Origin: Anisus vortex
Taxonomy: Eukaryota; Mollusca; Gastropoda; Planorbidae
Direction of reading: 5' to 3'
NCBI GenBank assembly: GCA_949126835.1
Contig: OX421502.1
Location: forward strand, 39,341,282-39,405,281
DNA: 64,000 nt
Position numbers and translations under genes: made by a program
Shown here: one piece after another, positions 48,618 to 60,287 of the stretch
Position numbering within the stretch: position 1 is the first letter of the stretch
Layout of the letters: the number at the start of each line of letters is the position of its first letter
The notes under the pieces: model-generated
The model's database searches: none
What the model was told of the DNA's origin: nothing
The model's input: the letters and a program-made list of their open reading frames with translations, nothing else

Positions 48618-49970
48618 AACGGAGCAAATCTTTAACATGCGAGTGCTCTGTGAAAAACATCTCCAACACCAGAGCGACCTCTATCATGACTTCATAGACT
48701 TTTAAAAAGCTTTCGACAGAGTATGGCATGCGGCACTGTGGGCGACTATGTACAAATTCAACATTAATGCAAACCTCATTGAAGTCATCAAGAACATGTA
48801 CAACAGAGCAACTAGCGCAGTACTCTTCAACAGCAAGCAGGGAAATTGGTTCAAAACTACTTTTGGTGTTAGACAAGGATGTCTAATTTCCCACACCCTC
48901 TTCAACCTCTTCCTTGGAAGAATTATGTCAGATGTGCTACAAGACCACGTTGGAACAGTCAGCATAGGCGGGCGAATTATAACCTACTTACGCTTCGCCG
49001 ATGACATTGACGGCCTAGCTGGCAGCTTGAATGAATTAAAAGAATTCACTGCAAAACGAGAAAATATCAGTATGGAATGGTATGGAAATCAATGCAGAAA
49101 AGACCAAGGTCATGGCAAATAGAACAGTCTCAAGTAAAATTCGGATAAACGGCAAAAACTCAAAGAGGTCTTTAAATATCTAGGGGCCATAATATCCGAC
49201 GAAGGTTCAAAGCCAGAAATTCTTGCCAGAATGACCCAGACAACCGCAGCGCTGAGTAAACTTTAACACATCTGGCAAAGCAAGAAAATCTCTCTCAGAT
49301 CAAAGATTCGACTAATGCGCTCTTATAAATTTACAGACGTTCCTTCTAGATAGAAGATTATTACGTCCACTAGGCCCAAAACTCCTGCAGGGCAACATGG
49401 ATCCGTCGGTGGCAGGGATAGAACCCGTGACCTGTCAGTTGGTTTTTGGTTGATAGGCCGGTGAACTAACCGCTAGACCAGCCGGCTTCACGGCTCTCTG
49501 GCAACGTCGGTCTTCTTGTATGGATGCGAAGCTTGGACACTCACTGCAGACCTCCAAAGAAGAATCAGTGCGCTAGAGATGAGATGTTACCGCAAGATAT
49601 TGAACATCTCCTATACAGAGCATGTCACAAACGAAGTGGTCCGCAATGAAATAGCTGCTGTCATCGGCCCATACGAGGACCTTCTCACCTTAATTAATAA
49701 GAAAAAACTGAGATGGTATGGCCACGTAGCAAGATCTGGAGGTCTTTCAAAGACTATAATTCAGGGCACAGTCCAGGGAGGAAGAAAAAGTGGCAGGCAA
49801 AAGAAGAGATGGGAAGACAACATCAAGGAGTGGATCGGCCTATCATTCATATACTCCCAAATCCAAAGGGAATCACAGGACCGGAACAAATGGCGTCAAA
49901 TTGTGAACAGTCAACGATGGTGCCCCAACGACCCACCCACGGGTTACGGTTAAGGGATAGGTGAAAGTGA
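48618..49970 (+). pseudogene. Non-LTR retrotransposon RT fragment, interrupted by SINE-A
   Basis: Reverse transcriptase reading KAFDRVWHAALWATMYKF, GVRQGCLISHTLFNLFL and RFADDIDGLAG, then the C-terminal LYGCEAWTLTADLQRRI, KKLRWYGHVARSGG and GRQKKRWEDNIKEW blocks, characteristic of endonuclease/RT LINEs common in molluscs. Defects: TAA at 48703-48705 just before KAFDR, frame changes near 49080-49160, another stop (TAA at 49263-49265), and a SINE-A inserted at about 49318-49490. Both ends are truncated. Confidence 0.88.
49321..49487 (-). repeat. SINE-A inserted in LINE
   Basis: Complete copy. On the minus strand the head is gccggctggtctagcggtta, box B gggttctatccctg, then the tail. The LINE frame resumes after it (...RLMRS before, LATSVFLYGCEAW after), with gctct present on both sides as a short target duplication. 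Confidence 0.9.
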
Positions 49971-49974
49971 ATAT

Positions 49975-52800
49975 TGTTTTTAAATCATTGAAAATATAGA
50001 AGAAATAAATGATGGAAATTAGTCAGATTTACTACAGAGTATCTTACTTTATTAATATAAAAAAATTAATAATAAATAAACAACTAAAGTTTGTATTTAC
50101 TTATTCTTTCAGGATTTATAAACTAAAACCAATCCTGAATTTAGCCAAGTTAATCTTTTATCTATTGTGAATTGAATGGTGGTCTAGTGGTAATAAATTT
50201 AAATTAAAAAAAATATATATCCAACTCAGTCCAAAAATTTTATTTTAAAAGCATATTGTATATAGGGTAGGATGCTCTAGTGACCTGGTTTTCACTTGCC
50301 AAAGGCCTTAACTCCTGATTAAAGCAGTCAGGTTGATATACAATTAATGGTAGCTGGACAATGTGCTGGCCACAAAATCTGTGCAGGCCAAATTAACTGG
50401 TTAAAGTCTTTTCACTAGCGATCTAGACCTTGTAGCCTCTTAGGTTTTGTTTAATGAGCATTATATGCATATCATATCTTCACTAACACTTAAATCCTGA
50501 CAGTAGCCATGACTGACAATTATGGTCTAAAATGACTAGTGAAGTTGATCTGATAAAAGACTCAAAAGTTTGGCTTATGGTTTTATATTAAGTGCTGTAA
50601 AAAGATGCTATTAAAATCTGAAATAGTTGGGTGGACACAACTGTTTTTACTTGTGGCTAAACATTCTTTTTTAAACAAATACAGATATAGGTCATCATAC
50701 TATACAGATATAGGTCATCATACTAAACAATCTATAGTCCACACATTAACCACATCTTAAATGCTTATATTTATTTATATATATAAAAAAAAAAAAAAAC
50801 TAATTCCAACAAGTAAATGAGGACAATTAAACAAACTTTGATTTCCAAAAACAATAACACACACAAAATTGTTTTGTTTGGACACAGAACCAAATCACAT
50901 TTAAAAACAAATCCAAGAATTAGAAAGTTTTATGTAAAAAAAACAACAACCCAAAAAAACACAACACATAAAGACAAATTATTAAAAAGAAATAAATAAA
51001 AAGGTGTTTGTTGTAAGAAATTAAAAGACTATGACTATTTGGTGGTACTTTTATTACAGTTACAGGTGATACAAATTTTGATGAAATATCTTAGTTAAGT
51101 GCTACATCAAAAGCTTGAGCTAGGATTCAAACAGCAAGACTAATTGGAATATCAGCTTGTACAGCTTCTGGCACAGTTCAAGATGCTGAAAAGGTTGTAG
51201 TTTTACAAAGTAGTTAATAAATTAAAGTACTTAAATAAAATTAAATAAATATACCAGTACTGCTAGTGTGAACAATACAAATCATATATATATCTATGAA
51301 TACAAAAAAATCTCACCAGTGTAAATTGGTAAAATAAAAATGGCTGATGCTAAATAAAAGTATTTCTTGGAATTTAAGATTTGTGGGAAACATAAATATT
51401 CATATTCTAAGATAAAAGCACATAAAGAAAGAAAGGTTTGGGCAGTTTTCAGGCCAACAAATTAATATGCTACTACACTAATTCATACTGTATATACTTG
51501 CATATAAACATTACTACACTGATTCATACCGTATATACTCGCATATAAACATTGCTTAGCCATGGTGCGGTTTTCTCGGAATGCTAAACACTACCTTATA
51601 TAGCCTATAGGCCTAGGCCATAAATAAAATGCATCTTAAGCTACTAGTCTACAAGCTTATACCTACATTATAGGCCTAGACAGGTTTTCACACATTTACG
51701 ATTCTTTCCATACTGTAATTTGCCTTCAATAGACCTATGAAAAATGCTGCCTTAAGCCTAGGCTACGTTTCGGCAATACAAAAGTTCAAAAGAAAAGGGG
51801 GAAAGGGGGGTGTCTGAAAAACCTAAAACATTTGTCAATTTCAATTATATAAAGATAGTATATTTACACCTACATAAGTTTTCTTAATGAAAAATGTAGG
51901 CCTAAGCATATCCTAGTAATTCTGCATCACTACAGTCAACCATACCGGTTATGTAGGAAACTTTATGACAGAGTAGTGATGTTTTTTGAACTTTTCAAAA
52001 ACATTGTCGGACATATAAGTTGCACCCCTACATTTTGTCAAAATGTTCCGTAAAAAATGTGCAACTTGTATGCGAGTATATACGGTATTTAAAAAAAGGG
52101 GGGGGGCACAAACTACTGTATTTACATCAAAATAATTGATCAGACTTAATTCCAATATATCGCAGTGAGTTACAGAAACAAATTGAAAAAAATAAAAGAG
52201 GTGATCACTAGACACCGTCAAGACTATTGGTTGACAATGTTTATGACAGAAACATACTGAAGTTCTGCAGCCTTGACCCCATCTAAGATAAAGTAGACAA
52301 TTTAAGAGGAAGGGTAAAAGTAAACCAACCTGTTCCTTCCCGGCCTAACACAAGAACCTCCATCACCCACAGACTACTGATTGATACGACACTTGAGGCT
52401 TTCCAGGCTCTGTAGAGAAGAAACAACTTGAGCATAATACGCAATACGTAACATAAAGACATTGTAATATTCACATTAATGTAAACTGGTGACCAGTTTA
52501 CGTTGTATTTTTGTTTTTTTACTATACCAGTCTACGGCGTATGATTGTGTTTTTTTGCTATATATTCTTTGTATATTACTAAATTCTGTACCAAAACTTG
52601 TCCGTTTTGGGTAAATAACTTTGTTAACAATTATTGTTGGGGAAGATGGTTATTGGTAATTAGTAGGAAAGGTATTGTAGTTTGTATATATATATAGTTT
52701 AGTTTAATTAGATTGTTTATATATTTAGAGGTCTTCGTTTTACTTATAATATGAAGTACACTTTTAACATTTTTTAACTAAGTATTTTTGAGCGCCTGGT
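49975..52800. other. Non-coding, AT-rich
   Basis: No exon supported. It holds a 23-24 bp direct repeat (50683-50727, acagatataggtcatcatac twice) and an inverted-repeat element (next entry). Open frames on both strands have no recognisable content. Confidence 0.4.
51526..52088. mobile_element. Putative TIR element (ATACCGTATATACTCGCATA ends)
   Basis: Arms 51526-51547 (ataccgtatatactcgcata) and 52067-52088 are near-perfect reverse complements, about 563 bp apart. The left arm is also duplicated in direct orientation with changes at 51483-51508. No clear target duplication was found, so this is a MITE-like or fold-back element of uncertain class. Confidence 0.55.
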
Positions 52801-52809
52801 CAAGTTGCT

Positions 52810-52973
52810 TGAATCTGATTGGCTGATTAGGATTGGTCTGTATTTTAATCCTATTTGAATCGGATTGGTCAGTAATAGTTGTTGATTTGCCCTAGAGGGC
52901 TATTTAATTCCCTCCCTTCAGTAGTAAAGCCTTCTTATTGTGTGTGGTCAAGATGGCATCTCTCTTAAGTCCC
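52810..52973 (+). promoter_or_regulatory. Promoter-like block with candidate first exon
   Basis: Three inverted CCAAT boxes (gattgg near 52817, 52831 and 52863) and an AT element (ctatttaattccc at 52899) precede aagATGG at 52953. The frame MASLLSP runs directly into a perfect donor, CCC/GTAAGT, at 52974. No downstream exon was identified on the plus strand. It could equally be the regulatory part of an LTR-like element (a TGTTGGGG motif is at about 52636). Confidence 0.35.
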
Positions 52974-53878
52974 GTAAGTTTTGGGTTTATTTTATAGTTC
53001 TATGAATTTCATTGTTAAAATATGTACGATAAATTGTTGATTGTTATCTTAACGTTAACAATTTGACAGGATGATTAGTTATTTTGTGGGATGGGTAAGA
53101 TAATATGGGGATTTTCGAAGTACATTAAATGGACAGCGAACATACAAGGAGGTAGCCATTTTTAATGTTGTTTCCGTTGCATTGTCTTTAGTATATCTAT
53201 ATTATTATTGTTAACCTAATGTTTGCTTTTTATATTCTTATTAATTAGGTCGGGTAAAACCGCCTGTGTTGGTCTTTACGTACATATTATTTTTAAGTTA
53301 GATGTATAATTGCTAGATCTGTGGTTATATTTTCTTAGTTAGATATGAGATAGTGTGTTAAGTGATGAGAAGATTTGAATTATGATTTTGTAGTATGTGA
53401 ATTAAGAGTTGGTAGAGATTGTGATTTATTTAGTTAGAAATGGCGCTGGTAGACGATGGATTTATTTAGTTGTTGTTGATATTGATGGTTAGGGCTTATA
53501 TTTGAAAAAACTTGTGTATTATGAAAAATTTATTTGTTCCCTTGATAGATACATTGTTGTAGTGTGCGTGGTTTATGTTTGTTTATTTGTGGTTTGCTGT
53601 TCTGTGTTTAGCTTAGTGTAGTTTTAGTAGTTTAGTATAGTCTAGTATTTAGTATAGTTAGCTAGTAATTGTAGTTTTTAGTATTGGTTCATCCAGGTAG
53701 CTAATCCTACCTGCCTACCACAATATAGGTATGCACAGATATACCCGTCCCCTCCCCTTGTATATAATGTATATGTAAATATATGTATATTAATTTAATT
53801 GTGTGTGTTATATAATCCAATAACACACACACTACCAATGTTTTAAACTCTTAAACTCCCCCCCCCCCCTTACATTAA

Positions 53879-54566
53879 CAGACATGCCTACCCCTAAGGA
53901 CTAAAAAGAGGAACAATCTTGATGAAAAAGAGGATTTGTCAACAAAAAAGCGGAACACCCTTTATGTAACAATCTTTTATAACAAAAAAAAAAAGAGGAA
54001 CATACCCATCTATTTACTATATTATTTCACTATTTAAAATGTAGGTAGGCCTACGTTTTACAGACAGTTCGCAATCGATCTAGATCTAAGACCTAAGAGC
54101 TTAGTACAAAGAACATTAGGCTTAAATCCAAGGTTTTCTTTGCTGAATAAACTCCTCTGAATATTCCTTCCTATAAAACTGTCTGTTTTTTTACAGTTTG
54201 AACAAATCAGATTTAAACTTTCTGGGCCAAGACGTTTAGACATTTTCACAATCTTAGCAATACAGTAAAGGAAAATAAGATTAATTGCCAAACACGTGTA
54301 ATACCGCAAAAAAAAACGTTAGAAAAGACTAGAAAATGTCTTTTAAAAAACCCAGAAAACCCAAATAATAATAATCATATCATTGTGACCTTATTTATGC
54401 CTTTGATTTATCAACCTAGACATGGACTATATTTCAACACATGAAAAACCCAAACTTTCCAATTTGGCGTAACAAAACTAGTAAAAAGCGTAACGGCGTA
54501 ACAAAGTGTGTTTTTTAATCAAAAAGCGGAACAAATACGCCAAAAGCGGAACGGTAGGCATGTCTG
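53879..54566. mobile_element. hAT-like short element, 688 bp, 6 bp TSD
   Basis: Perfect 14 bp termini CAGACATGCCTACC and GGTAGGCATGTCTG are flanked by CATTAA (53873-53878 and 54567-54572). The ends match those of the 2.3 kb element at 45282 (CAGACCTGCCTACC), so they belong to one superfamily. Subterminal aaaagcggaac-type motifs repeat at both ends. A 61-residue minus-strand frame inside (MSKRLGPES..., CSNCKK) may be a transposase leftover. Confidence 0.82.
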
Positions 54567-55295
54567 CATTAAGAAGAAATTCCTTTAGCAAAATGTAAAG
54601 ATAGGTTTGCTAACATAAAGCTTAAAAAAGTTGAATCAAAGTCAGTAAGGTTCTAACACAGTTTACAAGGTGAAATGCAATCTTTCAGTCTTCTAAAAAA
54701 TTTAAAAGCCTTTTTAAAAAAAAAACTTTGGTCTAATGACATTGAATGAGATAACAAAACAATGAGAGACCACACATTCTTTTCACATATAATAGCCTAA
54801 AAGACAACTGTATATAGGTGCAACAGCATTTCATTGGATTGTGTGGCCAGCACAATGCTAAGCTATCAGTAAGTTGCAATAACAAACAAGAGAGATAGAT
54901 GCACATGGGACCTATTAAGATCCTGTTATTAAATACAGGGCAAATTATAGTAATCTATCAAGCACTTCACCAGATGACCCAACACCCTAATGATTGGTCC
55001 AATAGTTTAATAGTATTAAATTTTACTTTCATAAATCAATGATAAAAAGAGAGTAATGACTAAAAAAATCAACACCAATCTAATTAGAAATGTGAGACTT
55101 GATTTCTCTAAGATTATAAAGTTTAAAGCTAAAGGTCATTGTTACCAAGAAAATATAATATTTGTTATTATATGATGGGGAAAAATAATGCAATATTAGT
55201 TTAATTTTTTGCTGTTTATTTTAGTGTTTCTTTCTTTTGGTGTATTTCCTCCTTTGATTTTACCTTCATTGCTTGTTGATTGGGTCCTTGTGTTG

Positions 55296-58200
55296 TCATG
55301 TAGTCATGGTTGACTTCCACTGCACCAGAAGCTGAGATAAAAGTCTCAATGTGTTGTCAAGCAGAGCTGGTTTAGTGTCACTGTTCTCTTTCTGAATCAA
55401 CTGAACAAAACCTAAAAACACCCAAAATAAATACATTAACTTTTAAACATTTCATCAGCAATGAAAATATTTGTAGAACATCTTCATTATCTAGATATAA
55501 ATGAATACTGTAAAGACAATTCTCAAAGCACTATTTAAATAAAAGACTACTAAGTCAGTATTTGTAAAACTCAGATCTTGGTGAAAAATCCAAGGTGCTT
55601 TTAAAGTAATTGAACCAGATACGTTGAGTTCAAATGAAAACAAAACTGCATGCCCAGCTTGGCCCAGAGAAAACCAAAAGGAACTATAATTCTCTTCCTA
55701 CTATGTATTGGTGAATTATACTATTCATGGAAATTGTGTATACATATGCTCCATATTAAGCTAAATTTGATTTCAGAAGCATTATGAGAAACATGCATTT
55801 GCTTGTCATGTAGGTGTAAAGCCCCTAAGGCTGAGGGGGGGGGGGGGGCGGCGCTAGGCCCCTCTACAAAAAAAGAAACAAAAAAATGTCAACTGTTTTT
55901 TTTAAATATGTACTAAATTAGCAAAGAATAAAAATGATAAATGTTTGTCACACAAAAGTTCAGCTCACCCTATAAAAAATACCTGGCTTCGCCCCTGCTT
56001 TCACGACTATAATATGACACTATTCTTTATTGCCAAAAAGAAACTAAGTTCACAAATGAATTTAAAGAGTAAAATGCCAAAAGCGGGTAATAAATTGTTC
56101 ATAGATTTTCTTTTTATAAACTATTTTGACACTGGTAATAGTAGTAAATTGCAAAATTTACATTCAATAATTTTCCAGTCATTGTGAACTTACGTTATCA
56201 TTTCTTCTGGCTCCTTCTTAGCATTTTCTGTTTGGTCCTGTCCCAGGTCAAGTGCCCTAAGTATGGAGTCGAAGGTCTTCAGGATATAAGGATAGTGCCA
56301 AGCCAATAGACTTGGCTGTGGAGTCAGACAGCATTTTTTTTAGAATAGTTTTCTTTACTCTAACCTGGGAGATGACATTAGAACGATTAGTTAAATTAGC
56401 TAGAACTTAGATAGATTATAAACACTATATGTTTTTGTTTTTCAATTACAAGGTTAACAATCATATTGATCAAAGCATTTTTTGTCTATGCTAATGAGAG
56501 GAAACGGCACTCACTGTACTGCCAGAGGGCAAAGTTGAAGACTATGACAAGGAAGGCACGCAGCTTAAAACATCATAGCATTCGGGTAACTATTGTTTTT
56601 TTTTTAGTTTTAGTTTTTGTTACTTTCCTCCAGGAGACTATTAAAAAATATATAAAAAATTGGTTATTAAAATGCATACCATATGGAATTAAAGCGTCAT
56701 GTTATTTAGATTTAACTTTTACATATATACATACTATTTATATATAATATATAGTGAGATAATAATATAGATTCTCTTACTGTTGTTCATATCCTCCCCG
56801 TCCCCGTCGCTCATATCGTCAAAATCACTTATATCGTCAACATCTTGAATAGGTGGTTCCTATAGATACAAATACCGGTATTTTTAAAAAGACAACAATA
56901 TATTTTAATTTGAACATGTTTTAATTTAGTACAAACAGATATGAGCTGGATAGAGAACAAACATATATTATACTATACATATTTAAATACAAACAAGCAT
57001 ATTATATATAAGCATTTTTTTATATTGATATAATAAAAGTTCTTACTGGTTTTGCAGTTGTTACTGTACTTGCATTTGTTACCCGACTTCCTGGAGGGAA
57101 CCACCAATTTATACTGTAATGTACAATCAGGACCAGGGCTACAATGATTAGAATATCTGCAAAAAAAGAAGAATACTGAGCTGGATACCCAAAGAAATAT
57201 GCAACCATGTAAAAGTATCCTGTCTGACCAAATTGATCCATAGGGCCGGTGAACCAGCATTCAGTTTCTGTGACCATTGCATACTAGTGAATTGTGTGGC
57301 CAGCACAATTTCCAGCCGCCTTTACAATACCCCAACTTAAGTCGGGTACCCATGAGAGCTGGGTAGACTCGTGGAAATCTCCAGACTCTGGAACAAATCT
57401 TAGCTTTTAATTGGATTCGAGCAAGCTGCCGTTCACCCACCGTGCCCCTTGACCAACTATATAACATATTTTCTCTTTGCACATTGAGAGAACTTTGTTC
57501 TAGAAAGATCAGCCATCAATATTTAACACAAGGTTCTCACTTTTTTTCTGAAAAAAAAATTTCCTGACTGTTTCCTGGCTATAAGAGCAAAATTTATGGT
57601 TATCGCAACACTGTAATATAGAAAATATGATAAGTGAAATTTACTAGTGTAATGTTACTAGAATATAGGTTACTGACAATACAGAATTTCGCACAATGTT
57701 AAAAAATTCAATGAAATCAAAATTTATTTAGTAAAAATAAATAAACTTTTTTCATCAGAAAATTATAAATTTTTGAACAATTTCATTTTTTCCTCAATCA
57801 TACTTGTTAATTCTTCCAAGATTTTTGTTTTTTTCTATTGCTTTAAAACCATTTAATTTAGCATTTGCCTTAGAGAGATGTGGTAGACTTTGCAATTGCC
57901 CTGCAGTTTCTGAAGTTTTGTTTGCATCATCGATGAGCCTTTGCCTCTTTGTTCTCAGTTCTTCAATATCTTTCTCTGCTAGTTTTTGTTTTGAAGATTT
58001 TTTCTTATTATCTAAAAATGAAAAATGGTACTCTTTTCTGCCCCTCTGTGCTGCAGCTACCATTTCTTTTGTTAAACAGATACTTGAAATTCCCCCAACA
58101 TGGGAAATGTGGTCTTTAATTACTATCTTTGACACTAATAAGCTGTGTTCACTCAGGTTTGTTTGGGTTGTGTCTTTGTTGATATTGAACCCCCGTTCTT

Positions 58201-59637
58201 CAGTAGCTTGCCTATGGGACAAAAGCAGCCAAAGTTTTATAATCATCCAAATGTTATAGCTGAGGTTGGCACTAAGAATAGAGTGATACAAAGTGTCCAC
58301 GCTGTTGAGGGATCTACAGTGAATGCAGTAAATTCAATGGAAAGTTTATAAAAGAAGAAACAAAGTCTCTGAACTGTGCTAGAATAATAAAATATTAAAG
58401 ATAAAATATTAATAGCCTCAAACACTGAAGGTTAAGTTTGACACCCAATCTTAATAGAAAGGAAAAAGATATTAAATTCGGACAGTTGAAGTCGTCAAGC
58501 CTTTGATCTGACGCTATCATTATACACGTTTAGAGTCTAGAGTTGTGACATCTCTCTCCCCTTTTCTGTCCTCGAACATCCGGTTTCAATAGGATATCGA
58601 TACTAAATTAATGTATAAATATGACTCTGTGCGATTTAACCTCATTCTCTGTTTAATGATAGTCTATAAATTGAACTGGAATATAGCCGATTTAGAACAT
58701 GGTGCAACATCTCTGTCAGACACGGGTAAAATAATAATATTAAATCGAGAAACGCATTTTTTAAGTCGGCAAATGAATCAAAAAGAACAAAACGACCATC
58801 CAATTGGATTTATATGTTAAATTTGAAAATTAAAGAAAAATCGATTCAACTTTTGTGTTTCACATTAAATTTTGCCTACCGAGCTCGTTTTTCGTAGCCT
58901 AATGTACACCGATGATTTATTAGCAAATAAATAAAATTTGTGGCAGAATATTTAAAAATAATGCCGTTTTTATTAATTTGGAGAGTTATAGAAATCTAGC
59001 GCCGTGAATGAAGAAAAAATTACAGACGGGGCGTAAAAAACTAAAGAGATTTTTTTTTAATGGCCTAGGCCACTAGCCTAAATCTAGACTATATAATAAA
59101 CATCTGTAACGCCAGTAACGGGCTTTCATTGCAAGTGTAACATATATTATAACATAATATGTGAATGATATGTGTAAATGAAAAACATTCTGAAATCGCT
59201 TACATTTTGTTTTTATATACTTTTAGTTAAAGCTTTTAAAGTAGGTAGACTACATTTAATATAGGCCAATTATTATAGGCCTAATGCTGAGGGGAATTGG
59301 GATCTGCATGAAGCAGCATGATTGATCACGCGGAACACCAAAATATAATAAACAACACTAAAATAAATAAATAACTCACAACATTGAGTTTGCTGATACT
59401 TTTATTATTTATAAACACAAACATGTAAAAAAAAAACATTTTATGCATACAATTTTATTTTGTTCAAATATTGAAAAAAAAAGGTAATTTTAACCCTTTG
59501 ACTTTGAAGTTTGGTGGCCATTTTGTACTTTGTGAAACCCGCCTTAAATTTAAAACTTGTCAATAGGCCTAAATTAAAATGAAACCAGATTAGATAAACT
59601 TACCTATTAACCCAGCGTTGAACAATAGCGTTGACAT
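55296..59637 (-). CDS. Putative small single-pass membrane protein, uncharacterised
   Basis: Four segments join in frame with GT-AG signals: 59637-59604 (ATG, MSTLLFNAGLI), 57156-57047, 56859-56781 and 55411-55296 (stop TGA), giving 112 aa. Residues 12-34 (DILIIVALVLIVHYSINWWF) are one hydrophobic membrane helix near the N-terminus, followed by a PPGSR turn, a Thr/Ser linker and an acidic stretch (DVDDISDFDDMSDGDGEDM). The tail is helical: FVQLIQKE, then LLDNTLRLLSQLLVQW. I do not recognise the family. Intervening exons may exist: 56194 to about 56330 and 56508-56560 look coding-like but do not join in phase. The 2.4 kb first intron contains a SINE-B and another ORF. Confidence 0.5.
55829..55997. 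repeat. Decayed copy of the CAGGGG MITE
   Basis: The right end TGGCTTCGCCCCTG (55984-55997) and the inner gtcacacaaaagttcagc match the 218 bp MITE at 47830. The left terminus is lost next to a G run (about 55836-55849). Confidence 0.7.
57223..57449 (-). repeat. SINE-B copy
   Basis: Tail gaccaaattgatccataggg, body ccccaacttaagtcgggtac, catgagagctgggtag, degraded head at the right (gttcacccaccgtgccc). It lies directly beside exon 57156-57047 of the membrane-protein gene. Confidence 0.85.
57794..58211 (-). CDS. Uncharacterised charged ORF, possibly a mobile-element-derived last exon
   Basis: After a good acceptor (ttttgtcccatag) the frame runs QATEERGFNINKDTTQTNLS, a hydrophobic SLLVSKIVIKDHISHVGG block, then a Lys/Glu-rich coiled-coil-like tail (DIEELRTKRQRLIDDANK) to a stop at 57794. 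The 139 codons are free of stops and look composition-biased like real protein. I recall similar C-terminal tails in multi-copy invertebrate hypothetical proteins, but cannot name the family. No upstream exon was found. It lies in intron 1 of the putative membrane-protein gene, same strand. Confidence 0.45.
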
Positions 59638-59989
59638 ATTGCTTATTAAGACATATGTTTCACTTTTACTAACGAAAATTGATAGTTATTCCAAATCACT
59701 GTGAACTGTGCATGATTTTACTTGCCCTGGTCCTGACTTTTTACTGATGATGTCATAGATATCTATGGTGAGTGGTGATGTCATAATGGAAAAAAAGTCC
59801 GGTAGATGGCACTTATTATTATTTTTTTAAGCTGTGTCACTGAGCTATATAATATGTTTACATAAACACAGTAGTGTGTTACCCTAATATTACGAAAATT
59901 TTACGATTAGGCCCCCAAAATAGGTCTAGTGGCCTACTAATAAAAATATTGAGATACCGTATGTATCTTCATAAATAGATTGTTTTTCG

Positions 59990-60030
59990 ATGCTCGGATA
60001 AACATAAAAACAAAAACACTTTCGACTAGT
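59990..60030 (+). repeat. Short LINE fragment
   Basis: tgctcggataaacataaaaa followed by caaaaacactttc matches the block 440-475 and 11830-11865 of the common LINE family. Confidence 0.6.
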
Positions 60031-60287
60031 TAAATTGAAATGAGATTTATGTTCATCTTCTTTAATTAGATTAAGCATAGGCGCCCTACACTGATATAGC
60101 ATACATTTAATTATTTATAAGACAAATTTATTTTGGCTCATTTTAAAAATGATATTATAGCAAATATTCTAATTTGTAAAGTTTTAAAACAAAAATTCTT
60201 ATATAAACTGTCAATAACAAATACAATAATGAAGGTGGCAAGAACACAGAGACATTGTCCATCAGCACGTGATGTGTTCAAGAGCCT

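Noticed and set aside
52636..53880. Solo LTR beginning TGTTGGGG
   Set aside because: I could not find a matching end, flanking duplication or primer-binding site, so only a promoter-like note was kept.
57020..57277. 85-residue frame starting MVTETECW
   Set aside because: Its N-terminal part is SINE-B sequence and intron; only the part after the acceptor at 57157 belongs to the membrane-protein exon.
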